DNA of 64,000 bases from Cafeteria roenbergensis (lineage: Eukaryota > Sar > Bigyra > Bicosoecida > Cafeteriaceae), in assembly GCA_008330645.1 (NCBI GenBank), contig VLTN01000036.1, forward strand, positions 248,001-312,000, read 5' to 3'. Shown piece by piece: positions 52,456-62,395 of the stretch. The position numbers and the translations under genes were made by a program. The first letter of the stretch is position 1, and each line of letters begins with the position of its first letter. The notes below the pieces were generated by a model. The model ran no database searches. It saw only the letters and a program-made list of their open reading frames with translations, and was not told the origin of the DNA.

Positions 52456-54965
52456 ATGGCAACAAGGTCGTTCCCCGAGGTCGAGGACGAGTGAGCTTCG
52501 CGTGATGGCGCGCCCTCCGGTCCCCAGACGTTCCCGCTTGCCTCAAACGCAAGCGCAACCCGAGCGCCGTCCAGAGGCAGAGTCGGTCTCCCGCAGGGGC
52601 GCGCCTCAGCCCCCCGCCCGAGCGACGCAAGCGTGCGCGCCTCCCCTTGCACCGTGCGCGAAAGCTCGCTCCGCAGGATTCTGACCGCCGTTCAGGGCTG
52701 CTACGAAGGGGGCACCGCGCAAGTGAGCGGTCACTCTCGCGTCGCGGCGCGTGCGACTGAAACCCCTGGACGGCCCCTGCTGCAGCGTTGTTGTCCCCCC
52801 TTCACACACACCCTTCCCACCGGGCTTGCTGCCCGCCTCGGGGCTCGCTGGAGAGCGACTGGCGGTCACTGCTAGCCTGCTGCGTCTCGCAGGTCGGCGG
52901 GTTCGAGAGCCTCGGGCTTGAACGACTCGCCCAGACTGCAACTGCGGAGCAGCGCGCTGCCGGCCTCGGCGCTGAGTGGGGCATGCCCCCGCTGCGCCCA
53001 CGCAGGCGCGCCGCAGTCATGCTGGTCGGCAATCACTCGGCTGGGAAGAGCAGCCTTGCAAACTTCCTCGCTGGGGCACACGTGCAGGAGGAGAGCGCCC
53101 CGATCGAGACGCGGGGGTTCACGCTCATCACCGGCGCAAGCAGCGACTGGGGGGCTGCGCACACGCTGCTGCCTCAGGACCGTGGCCTTTGCGAGCAGTT
53201 CGCTGGTGTCGTCCGGGTGCAAGGGCGTCTTGCCCTCGAGCAGTGCCCTCACGTCGTCTCGGCATTGGCAGCCGCCCCGCGTGAGGTAGCCCGCGCAAGC
53301 CTGGCTCTCCAGCGCAACGATGCGAAGGCAGACTGCGACTGCGCTGCCGGACACTTTGCTCCGCGCGGGCCCAAACCGGGAGAGTGGTGGCGGCAGCATG
53401 CCGACTCCAGCCACTCCGGTAAGTGCTCCGCTCTCCCAGCAGCAGCTGCAGCGAGGCTGGCTGCTGTAGCTAGCAAGGCTCGGTGGTCCCGAGCGGACAA
53501 CAATGCGTTCCGCTCCCTCTTTGAAGTCGCCTTCGTCCGTTCTCGGTGCGGCGTGGAGTGCGGTGGTGCCTCTGCCTCCCTGCCAGCCGCCGCCAGTGAG
53601 AGTGCGCTGCAGCCCACTCATTTCGGGCACTTGGTCCGCCGAGGCGCCATCTCTGTCGGCGGCCCCCCTCTCGGAGGCGTGGACGTCATCGATACGCCGG
53701 GTCTGGTTGACGGCGACGTGCGCTACCCGTTCGACCCAGCAGCAGCCCTGCTGCGCATCGCGCTCTGTGTGGACATGATCATCGTCACGATGGACCCGGT
53801 GGGCCAGTCACTGTGCTCGCGGACTTTGGACGTCGTGCGCGCCCTGGACCGGGCGGGGCACGGCGAGAAGCTGGTGTTCACGCTCACTCGGGCTGACACG
53901 ATTCCCAGTGACGCGCAGCTCGCGAAGCTTACAGCTCAGATGTCTCCCCCGATCGTGCGAGCGCTCACTGACACACACGGATTCGGCATCCTCCCGGTTT
54001 GGTTGCCCGCTCCTGATCGGCCAGGAGCCTTGACCGTGCCCGGCTGGGACCCGGAGACGAGCAAGGCGGCGCCTGCCGCCGACGTCGGCAGAACTCCCCG
54101 CGAGCGCGAACCGAGCGGCCAGAGGGAGCCCATGCCAGGCCTTGCCCCGAGAGGCGTCTCCCCGGCTCACAATGAGCTTGGACGGCTGCTTGAGCGGATA
54201 TCGGCGGCCGTTGCTGGGCGAGCGCAAGCCGCGCTCCGGAAGCTGCAGCACGATGCGCGCCAAGTGGAGGCAGGCTTCTCGAGGGCTGCAGCGGCGCAGC
54301 GAGCTCGTCAGCATCGCGACCGCGAGCTGGCGGCGCTCCAGTGCCGGCTCGCAGCGGTGCTGCCGCTTGCCGCAAGCCTGGCGGTTGCGGCGCTCTTCGC
54401 CGTGGCTGCCCGGCTGGACGTGCTGCCGGCGTCGCTCTTGTTCCGCCCCGCCGATCGGCACGCACCAGGAAGCTCGCGGTGGTCAATCGCACCGTCCTGC
54501 GGCGTGTCGGCTGCGGAACCTGGTCCTGCTTGGAGGGCAGACGGCTTGCTGCTGCCGCATGCCCTTGAGCCTGCAACGGTTGCAGCTGCGGTTGCAGGGC
54601 CGCTCTGTCTTGCGGGACAGCTCGTCGCGGCCGCAGTGGGTTTGCTTGGCCTGGGGTGGGCTCCTGAGGTCGTCGCATTCGGCATCGTTGCTTGCGTGGT
54701 GGCGCTCCTCGGGCTTGCCATCCAGCTGCTGGGGTGGAAGCGGCGCAGCACCTCGGTGCTGCCTACGGGTGGCGTTGAGGCCCTTGAGGCCAAGGCAGCG
54801 CTCGCGAGTGGGATGCTGGCATCCGGCAGGGCAATGGCCCGCCGCCTCGTGCGCGCTGCGAGCAACGGCGGCGAGGCCGCCTTCTCTCGTGCCGCGAGCG
54901 CTGCGAGCGCATCGCAGGGCAAGGCCCTAGCAGCCGCATCAGTGACTGGGGGTGCGACCTCGTGA
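52456..54965 (+). CDS. Dynamin/EHD-like membrane GTPase
   Basis: Proposed exons: 52456-52490, 52677-52722 and 52893-54965, phases 2 and 0, both donors GTGAGC and acceptors CGCAG; 717 residues. The joined N-terminus reads 'VEDEILTAVQGCYEGGTAQ' into 'VGGFESLGLERLAQTA'. G1 is 'VGNHSAGKSSL' (about residue 72), followed by 'PIETRGFTLITG', which works like the switch I Thr region. G3 is 'DVIDTPGLVDGDVRYPFD' (about 294), and G4 'TRAD' (about 359) replaces N/TKxD. This wording matches a protist-wide family of dynamin-superfamily proteins with 'IETQGFTFVTSG' and 'DTPGLVDGDMKYPFD'. Three hydrophobic segments follow after 'RELAALQCRLAAVLPLAASLAVAALFAV', ending in 'LLGLAIQLLGW', so it is probably membrane-embedded and may shape or fuse membranes. 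A GTAAGT at 53420 could mark another small intron. The first two exons are inferred from phase. Confidence 0.78.
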
Positions 54966-55612
54966 CTGCAGCGGGGACTTGACGGGCACTGCGACAATCC
55001 CGCCTGTGGCAAGTCGGGCGGCGTCCCCTCTCGACGAGCAGCTGCAAGACACCGGCCGCGCAGCGGATGCCACTTCCGTCGAGGCAGCTGGCCGTCGTGG
55101 CCTGCTCGTGTTGCGCGCCGCATTCGGGCGCGTCTGCCTCATTCGAGCAACGACGTGCATCTCATATCTCGTCTTCCAGGCGCAGCCAGGCGATCGACGA
55201 GAGCTGCCCCTGCAGCCGAGCCGATGGCATTGCCCGCACCACTGCCTCGCGGCGCCTCTCGGCGCGAGTGGGTATGCGCACTTGTGGTCATTCGCGTGCG
55301 TTGTGCCATCTCTCGGGCGCGTTCTGTGTGCGGGGGAGGGGTCGGCGCCCAGGCCTGCAGCTGAAACGCTCTCCGGCTCCACGACGCATCTTGCAGTGCC
55401 CGTGCACACACTCGCACGACGGCCTGTCCAAACAATCGGCACGCATTCGATGTGCACGGATGGCTGGGGCGGGGGGCAAACACGGCGGCCGCCACGCGCG
55501 GAGGCGACAACCGGCAAGTCAGCGCCGATGATCCGTCGCGCACCGGCTGCCGAGCGAGCGACGCGACAGACGGCCCGCTCGTCCTGCCCGTCTTCAAAAA
55601 GGCGCTGTCGAC
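54966..55612. other. Convergent intergenic region
   Basis: 647 bases between the GTPase stop and the TRAPPC2 stop. Open frames on both strands lack family wording. I see no RNA gene or repeat in it. Confidence 0.4.
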
Positions 55613-56141
55613 CTACGAAAGCACCAGGCTCAGCCGCGCCCTGGCCAGTCGCTGGATGGCAGCGCGGAGGCACTTGGACCACAGCGCGCTTCCGGGGCGC
55701 TGCAGCGGGTTCATCCTGGCCTTGATCAGCAGCTCGTGGACCTCGTCGCAGAAGGTGCGGGTTTGGTCCTCCCTCCGCTCCGTGAGCACCACCGTGATGG
55801 TCGAGTCGAGCGTCCGGTGCGCAAAAGCGTGGAACTCGCTGAGCTTGTCCACGAGGCCGAGCCACGACCGGGACGTCGTGCTCGCAGCGTCGTCCGCCGC
55901 GTCCAGTGACGCATGCGCCAGCATTTCGGCAGCCCGGGCGGCCCTCTGCGTCGTGGTCGGGCTTGGCCGGCAAGCAGCAAGGTGGGCAAGGCGCTGCGGG
56001 CGGCGAGGGCAACCGGGACGTTCAGTCGCCCACTGCTCGAGAGCGGCCCCTTCCTGCCGCACCCCGGCGCGACTGGCTCACGGCATCCTCAATGTGCATG
56101 GTCAGCAGCGGGCCCGACTCGCCCGTGATGACAACCGCCAT
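55613..56141 (-). CDS. TRAPPC2: TRAPPC2 (sedlin)-like TRAPP complex subunit
   Basis: Two exons, 56141-56082 and 55945-55613, phase 0 (donor GTGAGC, acceptor CGCAG), give 130 residues; human sedlin has 140. Exon 1 is the first beta hairpin ('MAVVITGESGPLLTMHIEDA', compare 'FYFVIVGHHDNPVFEMEF'). Exon 2 continues 'MLAHASLDAADDAA' (compare 'FIAHAALDLVDE'), 'LGLVDKLSEFHAFAHRTLDSTITVVLTERREDQTRTFCDEVHELLIKARMNPLQRPGS', in which 'VDKF', 'FxxDVxxLyIKxxMNPF' and the final helix are the longin-fold landmarks of sedlin. TRAPPC2 is an adaptor subunit of the TRAPP complexes, which act as Rab GEFs and tethers in ER-Golgi traffic. The FYVE-like gene ends 179 bases upstream on the same strand. Strong family match. 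Confidence 0.88.
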
Positions 56142-56320
56142 GGCGCGCTGTGGCCGCGCTGCAAGAACGGCCGCAGCAGTCGAATATTGTGGCGCCAGAA
56201 AACATGTTGGCCGGCAGCTGCGTCGCGCGCTGCATTTGAGCTGTGCGACGCTCAGTTGCCGCGCTGCGCAGCCCAGCTGCCTGCCACACTCATGACCACA
56301 CGCACCCATTCGGGATCGCG

Positions 56321-57630
56321 TCACTGCGGCGCCCCGTGCATCGCCTCGATGCAGTCGCTGCAGTGGCAGCGAAAGCCGCACGGCACCCACGGCGGGTGCT
56401 TCACAACACCACACTTGCGGCAGAACGTGAGCCCACAGCGCTCACAGCGGTGCCTCACTCTGAACTTGCGAACGCTCACAAGCCCTAGCTGCTTGCCGCA
56501 CACGTGGCACCTGTCCGGGTCGTTGAACACCTCGTTCTCAAACTCGTCTCGAGTGTCGGCAACAGCTCGGACAATGCGGTCGAGCTCCGGAACATCGCCG
56601 CCAGCCGCGCCGTGGTGCTGCGGCGACCCGTTTGGGGACGCGACAGCCGGCGGGCCGGCCGCTGCTCCCCGCTCGGCGCCGCCCCGGCTGGACGCGATCA
56701 CGACGTCAGCAGCGCCGCGCGGCCTCCTGCGCCGCGCGCCATCGGCCCATCCGGCGCCCCGTGCCCCAGCCGGGCTGTCCCCCACCCCCGGCGACCCGTC
56801 GCGCGGCCCTGCACCGCCGCCGTTCCCCGCGCGCCTCCGAGGCACCACCATGAGGAACGGGTCGCCCGTGCCGTCGTCAAGCGACATGACGTCGCCCTCC
56901 TGCGTCGCCCCTGCCAGCACAGGCCGCGTCGCCCGCATCGACTGCCACCCCACAGACACTGCATACACGCCCCCCATCACCAGGCTGGCGCCCAGCGTCA
57001 GCACCATCACAACCCGCTCCAGCCGCTCCCACCGCGACCCCCCGCCCTCCGAGCCCGCTTCCGCCTGGGTCTGCGCCCCCTGCCCGCGGCCTCCGTCCGC
57101 GCCGTCGCCGCCCCCAGCGCCCTGCCGCACTGCTGCAGGGGGCGCTGCCGCCTCTGCTCGCCGCGCCTCAGCCATGACCTCAAGCGCCGACTTGACAAGC
57201 ACGGCAGTCTGGTGCAGCATCAGCCGCAGCTCGTCGACGCTGCCGGGCGTAGCCCCGCCTGTCTGCAGGGCGACGCTGTCGGGGGAGCCTGGCCCAGCCC
57301 CTGCGCCGGCTGCCGCAGCGTCGCGGAGGCTCAAGGCAAACGACGCGCTGCTGTGAGCCGCGGCCGAGCCCGGGGCTTGAGCGAGCGAACACTGGCGGCC
57401 ACCCACTACGGCTGGGGCAATGTCCCGGCGACTCGGCCGATGCACCTCCCCTGCGCCCACCCCCTCCTCCTCCTCCTCCTCCTCCTCCTCCTCCAGCTCC
57501 AGCTCCTCCTCCTCCGCCGGTGCCTCAGGCGACCCTGGCGCGACGGCTGCAGCCAGCACCGCAGCATCGCCCCCCCCCGCGGGCGAAACGACCGGCCCTG
57601 CCCTGGGCGCCGCCTCAGAGAACTGTGGCC

Positions 57631-57682
<52 letters not shown>

Positions 57683-59626
57683 ATGCTCGTCGACGTCCTG
57701 TGGTGAGCGCAGCTGCACGAGGTGGGCCACGACCTCGGCCATCACTGACCTGTCTACCAGGCCCGAGCTGGCCATCGCCTCTCGGCTCTTGTGAGCGACC
57801 AGGGTGTTCCCGTCAAGGGTACGTTGCGCCGCCGCTGAGCTCTGCCAGCCGTTGGCTCCTTCAGGCGAGGCAGCCAGCGATGCGCCCGTTGCGTCGACGA
57901 CACCTTGGGATGCACTTGACGCCCCGTTGACACGGCCATGATGTTCGTTTGATTCGATGCCGCCCTGCCCTGCCGGTCGGGAGCCCCGGAGCTTGTCGAG
58001 CGCCTCGACCACGCCTTCGGCCTGCTGGCCGGGCGCCTCAGAGCCGCACGCCGATGCGCCGATGCGCTCACTGAGCCGGCCACAGCCAGGCATTGGGCCC
58101 CCTGGGCGGACCACTCCGCCGGGTACGGCTCCGCCCGCCACTGGCGCCAAGTCCTCGGCCTCCAGGCCGGCGTGGCTTCCCGCCCCTGCCACCGGGATGA
58201 CGCCTGCGGCAGCGACCAAAGTGGCTGGCGACCACCTAGACCCACCGCCGGGACCCCAGGCTTGCACCCGAAAGGCCCACACCCCCGCACAGAGGAGCTT
58301 CCCTGCGTCGGTCGCCTGCCCGCCGCCGCTGCCGGGGCCTGGCATGCTGCTGAAACGGCTGCTGCTGCCGCTGCCGCCGCCGCCGCCACTGTTGCTGTTG
58401 TTGCTGTTGTTGCTGTTGTTGCTGTTGTTGCTGTTGTTGCTGCTACCGCTGCTACCGCTGCTATCGCCGCTGCTGTCAGTGCCGCCACCGCGGCCCTGCG
58501 AGGCCTCCCACTGGGCTAGGCATAGCCCCTTCACTTCGTCAGGCAGAGCTTGGGCCTGTCGGAAGGACATGTCCTGAGTCACTGCGACCGCCGTGTAACC
58601 GCTCGGCAGGGCGGGAGCGATCGAATCGTCTCCCAACCCAGTCGCCAACGCCTCCTCCCAAGCCCGAGCACCGTCGGCGACGTCGGCAATCGACGATTGG
58701 ATGCCGGACCCCGCCGGTGAGGCGGCTCTGACCCTGCCGCCAGCGCCCCCGCCGCCGACGTCGCCACTGACGTGCCCGCTCCCGTCACCAGCACTTCCGC
58801 CACCAACCACCGCCCCGTCGCTCGCGGCCTCCGCTGCTCCGCCCGTGGGCGCGGGCATCAGAGACGGCACGGGGTCCAGCCCGGAGGCATGCCGGCGGGC
58901 CATGCGCCCGAGCGACTCCACGGCGTCGGCGGATCGCCTGTCCGCCCATGCAAGGAGCAGGAGGCGGCTGGCGACCAAGAACGAAGTGGGCCCCTCGCTG
59001 GCAGAGCCTGAGCGCTCGCCCCTCCAAGCCAGCAGCAGTCGGCTTGCAGTGGGGGACCCCCGGGGCGCAGCCCGGCCAGCGGCGGTTTCGGCTGCTACGG
59101 CTGCGTTAAGCACCGCCGAGGCCGCAGGGTCCGTTGCCGGTGAGAGCACGACGGGCGGTTGGGGGGCCCCTGGAGGCACAAGCCCAGCGAGCCCCCTCGC
59201 CAGCAGGGCCGCCACTGCGGCCGCTACAGCTGCTGTGTCGACTTCGCCAACGCTGGGGGCCGCGGCGACAGCTGCAAGGAGCGGTGAGACCGCCGGGCCG
59301 GCCTCGTCGGCAGTCCCCTGCGCTGCCGGCAGGATGGAAGCGCCTGACAGCCCGGCCGAGGCGGCAGCCGCGGCAGCGGGCACAGACCCAACCGAATGGC
59401 GCAGCCACCGCACGAGGGCGTCCGGAGGAAGGGCAGCGTCGAGCGCCTCGGCCAGCAGCGGCTCGTTCGCAGCAGCCGGGCCGGGCGCTGCACCAGCGTC
59501 CCAAGACGCAGGTGCGGCGGCCGAAGCGACCTCAAACGGCGCGCCGGCTGCACGTACTTCCGCGAACGCGACCCAGGCCAGCCCGGCCACCGTCAGGTGC
59601 AGCAGCGCCGCATACGACAGTGGCAT
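56321..59626 (-). CDS. Membrane-anchored protein with C-terminal FYVE-like zinc finger
   Basis: Single exon, 1,101 residues. It begins with a signal-peptide-like helix ('YAALLHLTVAGLAWVAFAEV'). A long Ala/Ser/Gly region follows, with a possible fibronectin-III-like piece ('LCAGVWAFRVQAWGPGGGSRWSPATLV'), a poly-Asn/Ser run (58388-58446), poly-Gln (57637-57682) and poly-Glu (near 57470-57513). A transmembrane helix lies at about residue 875 ('VVMVLTLGASLVMGGVYAV'). From about 1037 a zinc finger reads 'RCHVCGKQLGLVSVRKFRVRHRCERCGLTFCRKCG', then 'CGFRCHCSDCIEAM': eight metal-ligand cysteines with the R-x-R-H-R-C-x-x-C-G core of FYVE domains, but without the N-terminal WxxD. Topology suggests a lumenal N-terminus and a cytosolic finger. 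FYVE domains bind phosphatidylinositol 3-phosphate on endosomes; binding is uncertain here. Confidence 0.75.
57637..57682 (-). repeat. CTG/CAG microsatellite encoding poly-Gln
   Basis: About 15 uninterrupted CTG units on the plus strand (CAG on the coding strand) in the FYVE-like gene. The purity suggests recent slippage. Confidence 0.85.
58388..58446 (-). repeat. TTGCTGTTG nonamer repeat encoding Asn/Ser
   Basis: About five to six copies of a 9-base unit, read on the coding strand as Asn-Asn-Ser or Asn-Ser-Asn repeats. It is lower in GC than the rest of the gene. Confidence 0.8.
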
Positions 59627-60023
59627 TCCGCCGCTTGGCGCCCCGAAAGCCTCCCTCCCGTCCGCCCGGCCTCTCGCGTCCCGAACAAGCGCTCACAGCG
59701 CCCCTCCTGCAGAACAGGGCTCAGAAGCTGTCCCCCGCTTGGTCGCGGAGCGAGGGGACGAATGTGACCATCGCTGCTCGCGTCCGCCCGCGGAGACTCG
59801 ACAGCTGGCAGAGCGGTCCGCATCGCAGCCGGGCTCCCTTGCCGCTCCGCTGGCGCACTGGTTCCCCGAGCCGGCCCTGCGGCTCGCTCAGCAAGCGCGG
59901 GCTACCTCAGGCTCGTGGCTTGGGCGGTTCCTGCTGGGCGGCGCGTCGCTGTGAGACAAACAGCTGCCGTGCCCTGGGCTGCGCGCACGCCAAGCTCCGG
60001 TCTGCGCCTCCGCGACGGCCAGC
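59627..60023. promoter_or_regulatory. Divergent promoter region, FYVE-like and Orai-like genes
   Basis: 397 bases between starts, the longest of the head-to-head gaps. No TATA box or other specific element was recognised. Confidence 0.45.
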
Positions 60024-61013
60024 ATGGAGCTCGTGTTCCAGACTTCCGAGGCGCGCCGCCGGCTCAAGGAGCGCCAGCAGGACCTGGCGTACCGCAAGAT
60101 CGAGCGCATTTGGCGGCGTGTCGACGACATGCGGCTGTCCGTGGAGAAGCAGTCGCGAGCGCTCGCAGCCGTGGCCAACCTTGCCGCCCTCGTGGGCGGG
60201 CTGGAGCTGGTGGTGCTCGTCGAGGCCCAATTCAACGTCCCCAACCCCAGCCAGCTGATGCTGGCGTGTTTTGCGCTGTTTTCGTCGCTGGCCGTGGGCG
60301 CAATGGTGATCGCGGCCGCCACTGCCCTCATGCTCATGGTGCGCATCAGCCACTTTGACGTGAAGCACGCGGTGATCCACCACCGAGCGCTGGACTTCGC
60401 GCGGTACTGGCAGCTGCGGTGCAAGGGCGAGTGGTGGCTCTGCCTCGCCTCCTTCGTGGTCGGGCTGCCGTGCCTGCTCGTCAGCCTGGCGCTGCTTGCG
60501 TGGCTGCGGTTCGAGGGCGGCGTGGCGGCGCCAGTCATCGTGAGCGTGGTGTCGGGGATGAGCCTGCTGCTGCTTGTGTGGGTGGCTGCGGGGTTCTGGG
60601 GCGCGACTGGCTTCTGGGGGTCAGAGGGGTACAGGTGCCCGCGCTGGTGCGGCGGGAGGGGCAACGGGAGGAGCAGGAGGGAGGTGGCGCATGCCGCCCC
60701 GGGCGGGGCTGCGGGCGCCCGTGGCTCCAGCAGACGCGCCTATGTTGCGGAGGAGGACGAGGCGGAGGACGGCTACGGCGAAGGCTCTGCCGCGGATGCG
60801 CGAGCCGTGGACGGCGCGTCTGCTCCAGAGGTTGCAGCTGGCACAGGGCAGGCGACTGCGACGCCGGCGAGCGGCGTGGACATGCAGCACGACGGCTATG
60901 ACGGCGATGACGTCGCGGTGTCAGGCTTCGAGCAGGATGGGGATGGCGACGACGACAAGCTCGACGACGCGCACTGGGCAGGGGCGATGCCGTCCGCGGG
61001 ACAGTTGGTGTGA
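60024..61013 (+). CDS. Orai-like calcium channel
   Basis: Single exon, 329 residues. Four hydrophobic segments follow an N-terminal basic helix ('ARRRLKERQQDLAYRKIERIWRRVDDM'). TM1 is 'ALAAVANLAALVGGLELVVLVEAQF', ending like Orai1 TM1 'SALLSGFAMVAMVEVQL', where the Glu of V-E-x-Q is the selectivity filter (Glu106 in human Orai1). TM2 is 'LMLACFALFSSLAVGAMVIAAATALMLMV', compare '[23 protein letters not shown]'. TM3 is 'GEWWLCLASFVVGLPCLLVSLALLAWLRF' and TM4 'VIVSVVSGMSLLLLVWVAAGFWG'. The loop 'HHRALDFARYWQLRCKGEWW' parallels Orai 'HERMHRHIELAWAFS'. Orai forms the plasma-membrane store-operated Ca2+ pore opened by STIM. The C-terminal 110 residues are an acidic tail with 'DGDDDKLDDA', lacking an evident STIM-binding coiled coil. 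The start is the first Met. Confidence 0.75.
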   Translation: MELVFQTSEARRRLKERQQDLAYRKIERIWRRVDDMRLSVEKQSRALAAVANLAALVGGLELVVLVEAQFNVPNPSQLMLACFALFSSLAVGAMVIAAATALMLMVRISHFDVKHAVIHHRALDFARYWQLRCKGEWWLCLASFVVGLPCLLVSLALLAWLRFEGGVAAPVIVSVVSGMSLLLLVWVAAGFWGATGFWGSEGYRCPRWCGGRGNGRSRREVAHAAPGGAAGARGSSRRAYVAEEDEAEDGYGEGSAADARAVDGASAPEVAAGTGQATATPASGVDMQHDGYDGDDVAVSGFEQDGDGDDDKLDDAHWAGAMPSAGQLV

Positions 61014-61653
61014 GTGCGAGAGCTAGCACCTTACAACCCGACACAGCAAACTCCCGCCTGAGCGCACGCCGGTTCGCGGTCAAATGCAGCTCGCGGCGAG
61101 AATTCACTCGAGTGAGGCAGGGGGTGAGACATTGCAGGAGGTTATGGAACAGCCAGTTGGCTGAAGCGTGCCCCCGATGGAAGCATCGGGAGACAGAATG
61201 TAAACGAATCAGTTGTGGATGAGCACGGCTGCGAAACCGCGTCTTCCTGCCGTTTCAACCATTGAGGCGGTCATGGCAACAAACATCATTTCCGTATATG
61301 GTAGTAATTATACTTGCATTGCAAGGTAGTAATTACACCTACTGAGAGTTACCTTTGAGAGAGGAGACTGGACGCTGCATGTATATGTGCTAGCAAGAAT
61401 AGTTTTCCAAACAAAGCAACTGTCTTTCATCAAGGTCAGCCGAATTTCAGCCAGGAGTTTGCGGCCTACGAGCTCCGCGCCGTGTTGGGCCAGTCCGCGC
61501 CGCACGCCGGCATCCCCCCCAGGCTTTCACTCCGTGCTGAGGCATGTGTGGCATTTTACGAGCGGATCTGGCACGTGTGGCGCGGCCAGGCGAGGCGACA
61601 AAGCGAATTCGGGACTCGCCCGCCACCCGCACACAAGCACACGCCCAGCGCGC
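61014..61653. other. Convergent intergenic region with an AT-rich island
   Basis: 640 bases between the Orai-like and CHCH-protein stops. From about 61195 to 61450 base composition falls sharply toward AT. Inside it GGTAGTAATTA is directly repeated about 30 bases apart (near 61299 and 61327). A CGAAACCGC motif sits at 61232-61240. No coding region or complete element was recognised. Confidence 0.55.
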
Positions 61654-62395
61654 CTAACCCAGGAGGCCAGACTTCTTTTGCTGGTGCTTCTTCTGCGGAC
61701 GGCACGGGAAGGGCGCGAGGCCTGGGTCTTGGGGCGCGGAAGCGGGGCGCTCGCGAGCGAAGGGGCGAGGCGGGGCAGCGCCCCACAGCCGCTGCAGGTG
61801 TGCAACGAGCGCCCCGGCTTGATGAGGCGTGGCGAGGGGAAGCGCTTGCGTTGCCGCCACGAACCCGGCACACGCTGCGTCGGCCCGGCGCGCTGGTGGC
61901 CCTTGCACGGTGAGGTGCGATTGGGCCACGACTTGCTCTCACCGCCTCCTTGATGCACATCTTGTAGTTCTCAAACTCGCGCATGCACATGGACTCCTTG
62001 TCGTTCGGGTACTTCACGCTGCATGCGAGGCTCGCCTTGCGGATGAACTCGCAGGGCTGCGGAGGCGGGACGCAAATCACAGCGCGGCCCAGGACAGCTG
62101 ACGTGCGCGGTCCGTCGCGAGCGCGGCGCCTCCCCGGCTGTGCCCTGGAGCCCTCGCGCGATGCTTCCGCCCCGCGACCTTCCCTCAAGCAGCCCCTCGT
62201 GGCGACCTGCCTCGCATGCGGGCTGGCTTCCCTGCTGCCGCCGGGGGCGGCTGTGCGGAAACGGGCGCTCGCACGGCCCCTGCTCACCTTGTCGAGGCTC
62301 CAGTCGATGCCAGCGAAGGCCGTCTTTCGCCTGTTCATGGGAGCAGGCCCTGCGGGGCGCGCTGGGGAGGCTGGTCCGGGCATCGCGTCAGCCAT
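61654..62395 (-). CDS. CHCHD7/COX23-like twin CX9C protein
   Basis: Three exons, 62395-62288, 62056-61943 and 61692-61654, all phase 0 with GTGAG donors and CGCAG acceptors; 86 residues, the usual size for CHCHD7/COX23. Exon 1 is a Pro/Ala-rich N-terminus ending 'FAGIDWSLDK'. Exon 2 carries the twin CX9C motif: 'CEFIRKASLAC' and 'CMREFENYKMC'. Exon 3 adds 'KKHQQKKSGLLG', which fits the basic tail of this family. Twin CX9C proteins are imported and oxidised by MIA40 in the mitochondrial intermembrane space, and COX23/CHCHD7 is linked to cytochrome oxidase assembly. The family (coiled-coil-helix twin CX9C) is certain from the cysteine spacing; the exact orthologue is inferred. Confidence 0.82.

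Noticed and set aside
53420-53443. GTAAGT and nearby CAG inside the GTPase gene as a possible extra intron
   Set aside because: The frame is open throughout, and the nearest phase-compatible acceptor gives an intron of about 21 bases, which is too short. Noted as uncertain in the gene entry.
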